Source of the DNA: Photobacterium galatheae
Lineage (GTDB): Bacteria; Pseudomonadota; Gammaproteobacteria; Enterobacterales; Vibrionaceae
Assembly: GCF_000695255.1 (NCBI RefSeq)
Contig: NZ_JMIB01000021.1
Location: 215,622 to 279,621 of the forward strand
Reading direction: 5' to 3'
DNA: 64,000 nt
The position numbers were made by a program, and so were the translations under genes. Below the pieces are notes generated by a model that worked only from the letters and a program-made list of their open reading frames with translations, did no database searches and was not told the DNA's origin. Of the stretch, positions 45,569 to 54,583 are shown piece by piece. Every line of letters begins with the position of its first letter. The stretch's first letter is position 1.

Positions 45569-46555
45569 TTAAGGATTCTTCACGATCCAATCTTTAATCG
45601 TGTTATACACGGTACTTGTTATTTTAGTCCCGCAGTTCCTTGTTGAAGAACCTGTTGTATGAATACCCCGAACATAATGGTTGCTGTCTTTGATCCCACT
45701 ACCACTCTGACCACCCGCCGTATCAAGCGTATAGCAAACACGACGAGAAGAAATGGAATTCGTTGAACCAGAATCCGTCCACATGGTTCCGGAAGGCTTA
45801 TCACCAGGATAACCGGTCACGCTATGCGTTCCACCAGAGTAGATCCCCCACCCCGAATTACCACCGTGAGGCTCACTGTTTAATACAATAATGGCGTAAT
45901 CATAGTTTGTGTCGCCATTATTGTGCCATGCGGTCGTCGTCACCGCATTTTTCCAGGTCGCTGTTCCCCAAGGTTTATAAGAGCCATTTTGACCCGCAGT
46001 GAAGTTCAGCGATTTATACCAAGTCCCTGAACCATTCGAGACACAGTGACCCGCAGTTAACACATGTTTTTTGGTGATCAATGTTCCCGTACAACCGACA
46101 GCAATACGACCATTGTATAAGTGCGGCTTTGAGGTGGTGTTCGTTACGCGCACCCGGTTGTCAGCGCCAATGACTTTCAGTGATGAGAAAGTATCATCCG
46201 GCAGGGCCGGTTTTGTGGGCTCATGGGGTTCTGTCGTAAAAATGCTGGCATCTAAGCCTTGTGCTTGCATTGCTTTTACCGCACTTTCTAAAATTGCCAG
46301 CGTTTCTTCAGAAATATCCGCTTTGTACTGTGTACCATCCGCAGAAACAGCAACAGCACTCATGGCAGCAGCTTTTTCTGCCATCGAATATTCATACTGC
46401 AGTAAATATTCATCGTCAGCAGGTACCTGGACAACGTTGTCACCTTCAATAAAGGCTGCTTTTTCATCCATCTGAACAAAGTGCGTGAGTTCATTTGCAT
46501 TTGCACCGGCAATACAAACGCCGGCGAGTGCAAGTACGATCAGTTTCCTGTTCAT
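45569..46555 (-). CDS. Secreted trypsin-like/V8-like serine protease
   Basis: 328 residues: signal peptide (ends near GANA|N), an N-terminal region to about 125 that is probably a propeptide, then a chymotrypsin-fold protease. Catalytic residues in VLTAGHCVS (His), DYAIIVL (Asp) and DTAGGQSGSGI (Ser). The GGQSGSG form is closer to glutamyl endopeptidase/V8 proteases than to trypsin (GDSGGP). AGGATAT precedes the start. Confidence 0.88.
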   Translation of the reverse strand: MNRKLIVLALAGVCIAGANANELTHFVQMDEKAAFIEGDNVVQVPADDEYLLQYEYSMAEKAAAMSAVAVSADGTQYKADISEETLAILESAVKAMQAQGLDASIFTTEPHEPTKPALPDDTFSSLKVIGADNRVRVTNTTSKPHLYNGRIAVGCTGTLITKKHVLTAGHCVSNGSGTWYKSLNFTAGQNGSYKPWGTATWKNAVTTTAWHNNGDTNYDYAIIVLNSEPHGGNSGWGIYSGGTHSVTGYPGDKPSGTMWTDSGSTNSISSRRVCYTLDTAGGQSGSGIKDSNHYVRGIHTTGSSTRNCGTKITSTVYNTIKDWIVKNP

Positions 46556-46995
46556 TCTTTTATATCCTGTTTATTTGAAATAATAAATCCATTCAACACA
46601 ACGAATGGTGCGAATTATAAGCCAACTGTTTTCGCAGGTATAAATATAGGACAAAAGAATGTAACCACCACTGATTTGATTTAAATCAATACAATTCAAA
46701 CGATTCCATTCAATCAAACAAAATCACACAATAAAACAATATGTAATTATGCTGAACCCAGTGAATTACTTCATTCAATACATGATAATCTATGAGTCTA
46801 TCAATATTATGAATCTCTGATTGAAATGGATAATAATCAATCTAATTATAATTAGAACACATAAATATTATGGAATCGAAAGTTTCAGTCGAGTAATTCA
46901 GAACATGATCAGATACACATTTTTTGCTATTCATGGCCAATGAAAATAGCAGCCCTGACATCACCCCAGAGCTAATCTCAGTACGATGACTTTTT
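46556..46995. other. AT-rich upstream region of the serine protease gene
   Basis: 440 bases, strongly AT-rich (46600-46900 especially). Expected to contain the protease promoter. No gene and no long repeat seen. Confidence 0.4.
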
Positions 46996-47229
46996 TCATG
47001 ATCGTGCCAGCTTCAGCACCGTGCATGGATAACCGTGATTCTGACTTTGAAACTGCTGAGCTACCTGAAAGCCTTCACTTTCATACAACCGACGCGCATA
47101 CGTATTACCCGCGAGCACATAGGTCATATCGTCAATTCTGTCACTGTTTTCTGCTTGTGCTGATACGCATCCATCCGTCAACCTGCACTTTGCAATATTC
47201 TGGTTATTGATTGAGCAACTCGGTTTCAA
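46996..47229 (-). pseudogene. C-terminal fragment of a GNAT acetyltransferase
   Basis: The last 45 codons, LAGNTYARRLYESEGFQVAQQFQS then KLARS, are the C-terminal part of a GNAT enzyme (the N..A..LYE..GF strand-helix). The acetyl-CoA site and everything before it are absent and the upstream codons do not look like protein. It lies right after the DUF6058 gene. Confidence 0.6.
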
Positions 47230-47864
47230 TTCGTTTTCAGTCTGTATTTTGTTCGTACGTCATCAACCAGCCTTTGACGTGAACTTCTGGGGCGTTCGTG
47301 AGGAGCAAACATAGAGCTGGCCTGATCAAGCAAATTTACTGCGCGCCCTAAAAGAGAGCGGCGACACTCATCCAGTTCGGTCTCATCTATCAATTCATTG
47401 ATCATGAGAACAGCAAGCTCTTTTGAAGCAATATCTTCAGGTAAACCGGTTTTGGTGCAAAGACCATAAGTCCCGGCCAGAAAATGGGCCCATTCTTCAT
47501 CTAACGTTGCTTCAAGTCCTCTCCCCAACTTTGGATGATTCATCTCAAATCCAGCCGCTTTCAACTGTTCGATTTGATGACAATATCTTGTTTTGAAAAC
47601 GATAACCGCTTTTTCGATATCATCTAAAGCCAGTAAAATACCCAGCCACGACACATAACCCTTCGCATAATATTCCAATGTCGTATTGACTTCATGATGC
47701 CCAAAGAAAGAATGACAGCTTACAGATGATGCCAGTTGATAAGATGCTAGTGGCATCACACCAGCACTTTGCAACTCAGCAAATTTTTCAGGACTGACCT
47801 TAGACAGGCTTAACAATTGCGCTTTCGTATAAAAATTGTTGTTTAAATACTCAATGAGTTCCAT
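47226..47864 (-). CDS. DUF6058 family protein
   Basis: 212 residues. ELIEYLNNNFYTKAQLLSLSKVS, EYYAKGYVSWLG, EEWAHFLAGTYGLCTKTGLPEDIASKELA and MFAPHERPRSSRQRLVDDVR fit the DUF6058 group, whose role is not established. AAGGAATG precedes ATG 47864. No membrane segment or signal. Confidence 0.75.
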   Translation of the reverse strand: MELIEYLNNNFYTKAQLLSLSKVSPEKFAELQSAGVMPLASYQLASSVSCHSFFGHHEVNTTLEYYAKGYVSWLGILLALDDIEKAVIVFKTRYCHQIEQLKAAGFEMNHPKLGRGLEATLDEEWAHFLAGTYGLCTKTGLPEDIASKELAVLMINELIDETELDECRRSLLGRAVNLLDQASSMFAPHERPRSSRQRLVDDVRTKYRLKTN

Positions 47865-48063
47865 TCACGCTCATTCCTTTCTTAAAAAACAAATATCCTG
47901 AAAAATACACGGACTTCCTTGTCGCTATCTCTTCAATTAGGTTCATGTAGCCAATTCAACTACCAGCGTAGTGGTTCAAATGACATGACCGAAGATGAAA
48001 GAACCTGACTATGGTATGCGGCCTGGCGCCCTCATTTGACCGTATGAAGTACTTTATACCCGA

Positions 48064-48282
48064 TTAGGTAAACGTGTTGATATACAAGGCTTCAACCTTG
48101 TCTCTTGCCCATTGGGTTTTGAGTAAAAACTTCAGCGATGACTTAACAGACGGCTCGTTACAGAAGCAATTGATATTGATTTTTTTATATAAACCATCCC
48201 AACCGTAGTGTTCGACCAAGCGGGTTAACACCTTTTCAAGCGTTAATCCATGTAAAGGGTTGTTGGGTTGCTGTTGGCTCAT
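48064..48282 (-). CDS. VF530 family protein (DUF2132)
   Basis: 72 residues, nearly the whole length of the VF530 domain: [33 protein letters not shown] and [25 protein letters not shown] structure from Vibrio fischeri gives the family name; DNA binding has been suggested for it. GGAAAT precedes ATG 48282. Confidence 0.92.
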   Translation of the reverse strand: MSQQQPNNPLHGLTLEKVLTRLVEHYGWDGLYKKININCFCNEPSVKSSLKFLLKTQWARDKVEALYINTFT

Positions 48283-48535
48283 GATGACATTTCCAAGGTA
48301 GTTTCAGAGCGCTTCCCTCTTGTTGAGAGGGAGCGACAAAACAAGAATTCTACCAGAGAACTTCATCTTGCCTAGTCTGAAGAACAAACAAGTTATCTGT
48401 GAACTCAGCAGTTTGGATCTCGACACAACCGACTCTACGCGCTTTTCATGATGATTTAACTATAGAAAATCAACTTGATGGATTACGTTAAATGAGTTCA
48501 GAAATATACTGAACTCATTCATGGAACCTGTCGGT

Positions 48536-49036
48536 TTATCGAACTTTATAGGCTATAAATGGTTGGAATGTATTTAACCCCGCAAATGGGCACATAATAT
48601 TTCCAGTCATTTTTGTTGTTGTGACACTGTCAATTTTTACGCGGATACTTCCTGAGAGCTGACCTTCAATTGCGTTATCTGTCGCAATAATAGGAAACGC
48701 TGAACAACCAGTACCATTTCTCCCAGTAATATCTATGACGACACTATCCGTGCCATAAAATTTAAACGTCGCATAATGGTCATCAATTTTCCATTTAGTA
48801 TCTTTGAGCTCTTCTATTGTAGTATCATCAAGATTCGAGGATTGGCTTGATACTTTGATTTCACCATTTGCAGTCAACATAATAATTTCTGGCAGGCCAT
48901 CACCATTCAGGTCAGCAACTTCAAACTGTTGAATTGATGAGTCTGTTAACAATGTTTGCGGTTCTTTATATTCAATATTTCCAGCGAAACATGGTGTCGC
49001 GACGAAGGCGATGGTGAATAAAGCAATTTTATGCAC
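48536..49036 (-). CDS. Secreted protein with one FG-GAP/VCBS-like repeat
   Basis: 166 residues, GTG start at 49036 with AAGGAAAT in front, signal peptide ending near CFA|G. QFEVADLNGDGLPEIIMLTANGEIKV is a calcium-binding FG-GAP/VCBS-like strand. The rest (two cysteines in GTGCSAF and IMCPFAG) has no known family. Confidence 0.7.
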   Translation of the reverse strand: MHKIALFTIAFVATPCFAGNIEYKEPQTLLTDSSIQQFEVADLNGDGLPEIIMLTANGEIKVSSQSSNLDDTTIEELKDTKWKIDDHYATFKFYGTDSVVIDITGRNGTGCSAFPIIATDNAIEGQLSGSIRVKIDSVTTTKMTGNIMCPFAGLNTFQPFIAYKVR

Positions 49037-49457
49037 TATGATTTCCTTTTTTCCTAGAGAATGAACGTGTAAATCGGCGCCATATTAAAATATAACTCTC
49101 ATTAAGAACACGCAGTTTCATATGCATAAGATTTACTTCTGGAGCAATATCAAAATTTCTTATCCAATCACATGCCATGATGATTCCCAATTCAGCTCAT
49201 TTAATTCGTTCTGGATAACGCCTGTACATGCTTATCGTATTCAATTGATGTCTAATTTCCCTACAACTTTCTTCTCGTGTCCAGTTCAGAAAGATCAAAA
49301 AAACAGCATCCTCCACCAAGCGAACCGATGAAGTGATGCTGTCAGTCCATGAACGTTTTGCAAATAAGCGATGAAGCGGCGTCTCAATCCCCATCAGAAA
49401 ACAGAGTTCTGCTTTCCCACTCTTCGATACAGTTCGTCTGAAACAAACCACCGACAC
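49037..49457. other. Intergenic stretch downstream of the ECF operon
   Basis: 420 bases between the FG-GAP-like gene and DUF1428. Open frames at 49122-49331 (+) and 49197-49457 (-) lack ribosome sites and family signatures. ACAGCATC (about 49304) and GATGCTGT (about 49336) form a long-loop inverted repeat that may help end the ECF operon. Confidence 0.4.
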
Positions 49458-49811
49458 TTAACAATCGACAATGGTTTCAAAACCGCCATATATCAGTCGC
49501 TTCCCATCAAATGGCATGGGATTCTCATTCGGGTCACAGAATGGGTCTTCCATAAACTTCGCCATACCTTCGTCCCGGGCTGCTTTTGACGGCCACATAA
49601 TCCATGAAAAAACGACGGTTTCATCGGTCTTGCACTGAACCGCCAGCGGAAATGATGTCAATTCTCCATCCGGGATATCATTCCCCCAGGTTTCCACCAC
49701 ACGCTCAGCACCGTACTTTTTGAATAACTGCGCGGCGGCTTCGGCATGCTGCCGATATTCCTCTCGCTTGTCTGTCGGCACAGCGCAGACAAAGCCATCA
49801 ACATAACGCAT
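49458..49811 (-). CDS. DUF1428 family protein (ECF42 operon)
   Basis: 117 residues: RYVDGFVCAVPTDKREEYRQHAEAAAQLFKKYGAERVVETWGNDIPDG, IMWPSKAARDEGMAKFMEDP, and a C-terminal MPFDGKRLIYGGFETIV are the DUF1428 signature (dimeric alpha-beta barrel). Start at ATG 49811 has AGGAGA seven bases before; ATG 49817 is too close to it. Last gene of the sigma factor operon, 44 bases after the YciI-like gene. Confidence 0.88.
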   Translation of the reverse strand: MRYVDGFVCAVPTDKREEYRQHAEAAAQLFKKYGAERVVETWGNDIPDGELTSFPLAVQCKTDETVVFSWIMWPSKAARDEGMAKFMEDPFCDPNENPMPFDGKRLIYGGFETIVDC

Positions 49812-49855
49812 GATCATTCTCCTCTACCGATGGTGCTCAGAGCACAGAAGTGGAT

Positions 49856-50245
49856 TCAAAGCACATCGGTATCTTGATAACTCACATTATTTTCTGTCTG
49901 AAGCTCGCGAACGGGCCGGATTTCCACACTGCCATAGCGCGCAGGCGGGATCTGACTCGCCACCTGAATCGCTTCATTCAGATCTCTGACATCTAACAAA
50001 TAAAAGCCGGCCAACTGCTCTTTCGTTTCTGCAAACGGGCCGTCTGTGATATCAACTTTGCCGTTTCGAACGCGCAAGGTCGTTGCTGTTTGGGTGGAAA
50101 GCAGCGCCTCACCCCCAATCATATAGTCACGAGATCGCAGAGATTCGCCACAGGCCATACATTCCCGATTCAACGCGTCCCACTCCGCTTGTGACAGCGC
50201 CTTCAGGGTTGACTCGTCGTAATACACCAGAGCCACATATTTCAT
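49856..50245 (-). CDS. YciI-like DGPF-domain protein (ECF42 operon)
   Basis: 129 residues from ATG 50245 (the longer frame to 50332 overlaps the upstream gene and has no ribosome site). MKYVALVYYDESTLKAL and the name-giving motif ITDGPFAETKEQLAGFYLLDVRDLNEAI, then SVEIRPV. DGPF proteins accompany ECF42 sigma factors in many bacteria; their function is still unclear. Confidence 0.92.
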   Translation of the reverse strand: MKYVALVYYDESTLKALSQAEWDALNRECMACGESLRSRDYMIGGEALLSTQTATTLRVRNGKVDITDGPFAETKEQLAGFYLLDVRDLNEAIQVASQIPPARYGSVEIRPVRELQTENNVSYQDTDVL

Positions 50246-50279
50246 TGCAGCCACACTCCATATTTGGGTTGAGAAGAGA

Positions 50280-51134
50280 TTACTGCTCGCCGTTATCGCT
50301 GCCTGGGAGCATGACCATCCAGCCGATACCAAATTTATCCGTCACCTGACCGTACAACGGTGACCAAAAGGTTTTCTCAAGGGGCATACGAACAGCACCA
50401 CCATCTGCCAGCGCATCAAATACGCGGTGCGCTTCTGCTTCGGAATCAATCGTTAAGGCCAGGTTGAATCCGGTAAACGGCCCTTCATCACCACAACCAT
50501 CTGAAGCGAAAATTTTCATATCGCCAATCGAAAACTCACAGTGCATCACCTTTTCCTCAAAACCGGGAGGCAACATACCCGCAGGTACCGGATCAGGGCT
50601 TTCATTGAAACGAAATTTCAAACCAACACGGGCACCCAGGTGCTTTTGATAATATTCAAGCGCCTCATCACAGCGACCGGAGAAAAACAGATAGCAGTTC
50701 GTCTTTGCTTGACGCATTGAAAGGGTTTGCCGTAACTGATCTTCGTGCTCACGAACCGAACCATCCTTATCGATCTCGGCAAAATCATCCATTTCAAAAT
50801 AAGGACGGATCTCAATCTCTGAGGCTTCCTCCATCGGGTTCGGGCATTTTTTCACCCATGCGATCGCTTCTTCCATGGAACTCACCTGCCAAACCCAATA
50901 ACCGGCCACCAGCTCGTTCGTTTCAGCAAAAGGCCCTTTCGTCACCGTACGTTCACGGCCATCGAACCGTACCCGAACCCCTTCACGACTAGGTTTTAAA
51001 CCATCTCCGGCTTCCATAATGCCAGCTTTCACCAGCGTTTCATTGAACTCGCCCATCGCCTGCAATAACGCCTGACTCGGCATCTTACCTGCTTCCGAAC
51101 TTTGACTTGCTTTCACCATGACCATCACTTTCAT
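50280..51134 (-). CDS. Fusion protein: YciI-like DGPF domain plus PhnB/VOC domain (ECF42 operon)
   Basis: 284 residues from ATG 51134 (GGAGAAG before it). Residues 1-125 are a YciI-like domain with VTKGPFAETNELVAGYWVWQVSSMEEAIAWVKKC and EIEIRPY; residues 145-284 are a PhnB-type glyoxalase fold (CYLFFSGRCDEALEYYQKHLGARV, then MHCEFSIGDMKIFASDG and YGQVTDKFGIGWMVM). Both families occur as separate genes next to ECF42 sigma factors; here they are joined. Confidence 0.92.
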   Translation of the reverse strand: MKVMVMVKASQSSEAGKMPSQALLQAMGEFNETLVKAGIMEAGDGLKPSREGVRVRFDGRERTVTKGPFAETNELVAGYWVWQVSSMEEAIAWVKKCPNPMEEASEIEIRPYFEMDDFAEIDKDGSVREHEDQLRQTLSMRQAKTNCYLFFSGRCDEALEYYQKHLGARVGLKFRFNESPDPVPAGMLPPGFEEKVMHCEFSIGDMKIFASDGCGDEGPFTGFNLALTIDSEAEAHRVFDALADGGAVRMPLEKTFWSPLYGQVTDKFGIGWMVMLPGSDNGEQ

Positions 51135-51252
51135 TGTGCTTCTCCAATTCATATATTCAGGTGGATTCAAGAGCGGCTCATTCTGCTCTCTACACAATAG
51201 TCGAGTGATGATTCGTGAAATCGACAACCCGTAAAAATTTTTTTCGATTTTT

Positions 51253-52542
51253 TTATTCCGGGGATGACAGAGCAGCCAACTTCCGTCTGAGCATACGCTG
51301 CTCAGGAGCTTGCTGGGTCAGACTTAAAGCGTGTTCAAAGGCAGAGATCGCTGCTTTTATCCGGCCGGAGCGGCTCAGCAATTCGCCATAGGTTGCATAG
51401 GTGAGATGATATTGTTGCAGGACTTTTTGCTCCAGCAGACGTTCAACTAACGCCAGACCAGCCTGAGGGCCATCACGCATGGCGACGGCAACAGCCTGGT
51501 TCAATTCAATCACGGGGGATGGCGCGACCTGAAGCAGCAACGTATAAAGCGAGACAATCTGATCCCAGTCAGTCCTGTGAGTATCCGGTGCTCGGGCATG
51601 TACCGCGGCAATCGCAGCCTGAATTGTGTAGTAACCGAAATCTCTGGTCGCCAGAGCGCTCTGTATCAGAGCCGTCCCCTCCTGAATCAGGGAGGTGTCC
51701 CACAAAGTCCGATCCTGATCTTCCAGCAAAACAATGTCACCCGCCTTGTCTGTCCGGGCTGGACGGCGAGACTCATTCAGGAGCATCAGTGCCAGCAAAC
51801 CGCTCACTTCGGCATCCGGTAGCAAAGAGCGCACTAAGCGTGCCAGACGAATCGCTTCTGTCGTCAATTCGGAGCGCGTTACCTGCTCCCCTGCCGAAGC
51901 AGAGTAACCCTCATTAAAAACGAGGTAGATGACAGACAACACAGACTCGATTCTGTCCGGCAGTTCAGTTTTCGAAGGAATTTGAAAAGGAATCCGGGCA
52001 TCACGGATTTTAGCCTTCCCCCGTACAATACGTTGGGCCATTGTAGATGGCGTTGTCAGAAAAGCGCTGGCAATTTCTTCTGTCGTTAAGCCACACACTT
52101 CCCTCAGTGTCAGCGCGACCTGTACCTTGGCATCAATCGCCGGGTGGCAACAGGTAAAGATCAACCGCAGTTGATCGTCTTCAATCACTTCATCATTGAA
52201 TTCAAGCGTATCTTCGCTGCCCTGGCCTTGAGATACCAAGGATGATTCAATGGGCGACTCGAGTAACGCTGAAACAATCTCGCCTTGTCGTTTCTGTCGG
52301 CGTAGATGATCAATCGCTTTAAAACGCCCGACTGAAACCAACCAGGCACTCGGGTTTTTAGGAATCCCTTCCTGTGGCCACTGCGTCAGCGCTGTACTGA
52401 AAGCATCATGAAGTGCTTCTTCAGCAAGTTCGAAATCCCCCAGCAAGCGAATAAGGCTCGCATACACTTTGCGGGCATCGTTCCGGTACAAGTCATCAAT
52501 TTTTCTTTGCACCCAATCGCTCGTGACCCGTGACTTCTCCAT
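51253..52542 (-). CDS. ECF42-type RNA polymerase sigma factor with C-terminal extension
   Basis: 429 residues from ATG 52542 (AAGGAAAAG in front). Sigma region 2 at about 10-80 (YRNDARKVYASLIRLLGDFELAEEALHDAFSTALTQWP, then NPSAWLVSVGRFKAIDHLRR), region 4 near 130-185 (LTLREVCGLTTEEIASAFLTTPSTMAQRIVRGKAKIRD), and a long helical C-terminal domain (DUF6596/TPR-like; FNEGYSASAGE, LLALMLLNESRRPAR). No anti-sigma factor gene is next to it, as is typical of ECF42, where the extension is thought to control activity. First gene of the operon with the DGPF and DUF1428 genes. Confidence 0.93.
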   Translation of the reverse strand: MEKSRVTSDWVQRKIDDLYRNDARKVYASLIRLLGDFELAEEALHDAFSTALTQWPQEGIPKNPSAWLVSVGRFKAIDHLRRQKRQGEIVSALLESPIESSLVSQGQGSEDTLEFNDEVIEDDQLRLIFTCCHPAIDAKVQVALTLREVCGLTTEEIASAFLTTPSTMAQRIVRGKAKIRDARIPFQIPSKTELPDRIESVLSVIYLVFNEGYSASAGEQVTRSELTTEAIRLARLVRSLLPDAEVSGLLALMLLNESRRPARTDKAGDIVLLEDQDRTLWDTSLIQEGTALIQSALATRDFGYYTIQAAIAAVHARAPDTHRTDWDQIVSLYTLLLQVAPSPVIELNQAVAVAMRDGPQAGLALVERLLEQKVLQQYHLTYATYGELLSRSGRIKAAISAFEHALSLTQQAPEQRMLRRKLAALSSPE

Positions 52543-52651
52543 TTCTTTTCCTTGTGACACCATACAGGCAGTGAGTCAGGTTACCTTGACTAATTAAAGG
52601 AAAAATGACAAGCATTGGCAATTCAACACGTGTTGTTTATGATTGCAGCAA

Positions 52652-53075
52652 TTATAACTGGTACATCCAATACTTTAACCACGCCGGAGTTTCTCTCAAA
52701 TAAGCATAAACATCTCTGAACTCATAAAAATCAGGCGCATATCCATGAACAATACGGAAACCAGCATTCCTCAATGGAAGCTTTGCACGGGAGAGATGAT
52801 ATCGTTGTGATATTGCAACCACTGGCAGTCACCTTTCTAACTTATTTCTTGTCATATCATTGAAAGGCTGCCTGTGATCTGACTTCTAATCTGGCAGAGG
52901 GCAAACCATTGTGTTCAACTTTATTACCGTAAACAATGCCTACATCAGCAATAAAGTCCCGCGATTCATATGAATCAACGCGAATATCCGAGACCAGTAA
53001 AACCAAGACAAAAGCTACCGTTTTTATTCGCTTCAAGATTATAAAATTCTTACATCTGAATACTGTCAGCAACAT
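52652..53075 (-). pseudogene. YdcF/SanA-like (DUF218) protein gene with an internal deletion
   Basis: Two parts of one gene on the minus strand. 52857-53075 reads KRIKTVAFVLVLLV (membrane anchor) and ADVGIVYGNKVEHNGLPSARLEVRSQAAFQ, the DUF218 start (DVAIVLGNKV..DGTPSPRL..R). It then stops, and in another frame 52652-52848 reads VVAISQRYHLSRAKLPLRNAGF and GYAPDFYEFRDVYAYLRETP, the C-terminal part. About 80 codons of the middle are missing, so the gene is inactive. SanA-type proteins affect the cell envelope barrier. Confidence 0.7.
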
Positions 53076-53187
53076 GGTATGTACTTCACGTCAGCTTGTT
53101 TTTCTATACAAACACTCAGCGTGATGTTTTAACCACTAAAATCCTCCTTGTATATCACACCATATAAAGTTCAGCTGAATACCCTTG

Positions 53188-53745
53188 TTATATTTCCGTG
53201 TAATCAGACTTGATCAAGCCAAAGCACTTCAGGTCAGGAAACTGATTTTTCCAGTAGCCGCTTTGACGCCGTAAGCCTTCTTCTTTGAAACCTGTTTTCA
53301 ATAGCACAGATTCTGACGCCACATTGCCAGGAATCGTATCCGCTTGAATTCGATTGATTTCCCCGCAAGGCAGCTTGTCCGAAAATGCATACGCTACAAT
53401 TTGGTGAACGGCTTCTGTGATTAGCCCATTACCCCAATAAGATGGCAGAAGATCATAGCCGATGACAGCCGATTTCATCCTTGAATTCCACGAATTGAAG
53501 CCACAAGTACCAACTAAATCACCAGTTTCTTTGAGATGAATACCCCAGCGAATCCCAGACTTTGAATCAAACCTTTCTTGCATAAGACCAATGAAATTCA
53601 CGGATTGAGATAAATCACTAAACACTTCCAAATCATAAAATTCGATGACTGCAGCATTCGAAAACAACGCAAAAATACTGGCTGTATCTTGTATGGTGAG
53701 TTGCTTGAGTGTAAGACGTTCTGTTTCTAACTCCGGAAAATTCAA
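53188..53745 (-). CDS. RimJ/RimL-type GNAT acetyltransferase
   Basis: 185 residues, TTG start at 53745 behind an excellent ribosome site GGAGGAAG. ETERLTLKQLTIQDTASIFALFSN, GYDLLPSYWGNGLITEAVHQIVAYAF, NRIQADTIPGNVASESVLLKTGFKEEG are the classic ribosomal-protein acetyltransferase pattern. Likely acts on a protein N-terminus or small amine. Confidence 0.92.
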   Translation of the reverse strand: MNFPELETERLTLKQLTIQDTASIFALFSNAAVIEFYDLEVFSDLSQSVNFIGLMQERFDSKSGIRWGIHLKETGDLVGTCGFNSWNSRMKSAVIGYDLLPSYWGNGLITEAVHQIVAYAFSDKLPCGEINRIQADTIPGNVASESVLLKTGFKEEGLRRQSGYWKNQFPDLKCFGLIKSDYTEI

Positions 53746-53779
53746 TCTGCTTCCTCCATGAAATCAAGGTGTACGATTC

Positions 53780-53806
53780 AAAAATCAGGCGACTCCATGT
53801 CGCCTG
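53780..53806 (-). terminator. Terminator of the lipoprotein gene at 53908
   Basis: Stem CAGGCGAC (53786-53793) / GTCGCCTG (53799-53806) followed on the minus strand by ATTTTTG. Confidence 0.88.
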
Positions 53807-53907
53807 GATAAATAATTTATCGCTAAACAAAACCACTGCTTCAATAAGATTTCACTAAATATTCAGCATCTGTTTTGTCTAACAGTTGTTGATATATTGA
53901 TATCAAC

Positions 53908-54333
53908 TTAACTCACACATTCCTTCGCCGTTTTCGCTTTTTCAACTCCCTTTTCGATCAGTGACATCACGTCTTTATCTTTGACCGACGACAGTACTTT
54001 ATCCATCAGACTTTCTGCCGTTGCTTCTGAAGATGAATCAATCAAGCAGCGATATGCATTTGCAATTTGCTCTGTTGCATCAACAAATGCCGTGGGATCA
54101 CTCAGATCGGTTTTCGCAAGTTTCTCAACTGACCCGGCAAAATCTTTTGCGGACTGTGCTGCCTCGCCTAACTGGTCAAAGTTCAACTGACTCAAATCAA
54201 CCGATTCAACGGTCTTCTGCACATGATTCACGGCTTTGCTGGCAGCATCTTGCGCTTGATGCATCGCATTCGTTGCGTCTTCACACCCCACCAAAGCAAA
54301 AAACAGGATAAGTATCGTGACCGTTTTGTTCAT
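53908..54333 (-). CDS. Helical lipoprotein of unknown function
   Basis: 141 residues, lipobox ALVGC (cysteine near residue 17). The mature part is alanine- and serine-rich, strongly helical and amphipathic (DATNAMHQAQDAASKAVNHVQKTVESV), ending in AKTAKECVS. AAGGATT precedes the start. Family not recognised. Confidence 0.7.
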   Translation of the reverse strand: MNKTVTILILFFALVGCEDATNAMHQAQDAASKAVNHVQKTVESVDLSQLNFDQLGEAAQSAKDFAGSVEKLAKTDLSDPTAFVDATEQIANAYRCLIDSSSEATAESLMDKVLSSVKDKDVMSLIEKGVEKAKTAKECVS

Positions 54334-54510
54334 TTTTAATCCTTCTCACAAACACTGAACAGAGGATACTAATTCAAGGCAATAAAGCTGAGAATAAAAA
54401 TACCGTAACGGAGTGTTTATCAGAGCACAACGCAATATGACAACAGGGAGTCATCGAAGATGCATCTAATGGTGCGCATTCACTGAATTCATCATGATTC
54501 TATTGCGGAA

Positions 54511-54532
54511 TATTAAACGTGCCTGTCCCGGT
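54511..54532 (+). repeat. 22-bp direct repeat, copy downstream of the 881-residue gene
   Basis: Identical to 57293-57314 in the same orientation (TATTAAACGTGCC then TGTCCCGGT). The two copies flank the gene at 54584-57229. The core GTGCCTGTCC appears inverted at 63867-63876 as well. Confidence 0.75.
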
Positions 54533-54583
54533 GACATCCAGACCCCGCAACATGCAGGGTCCTGTGAGTCAAGAACCTATCCT

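Noticed and set aside
49197..49457. Fifth gene of the ECF operon
   Set aside because: The open frame follows DUF1428 directly but has no ribosome site and its translation does not look like a folded protein.
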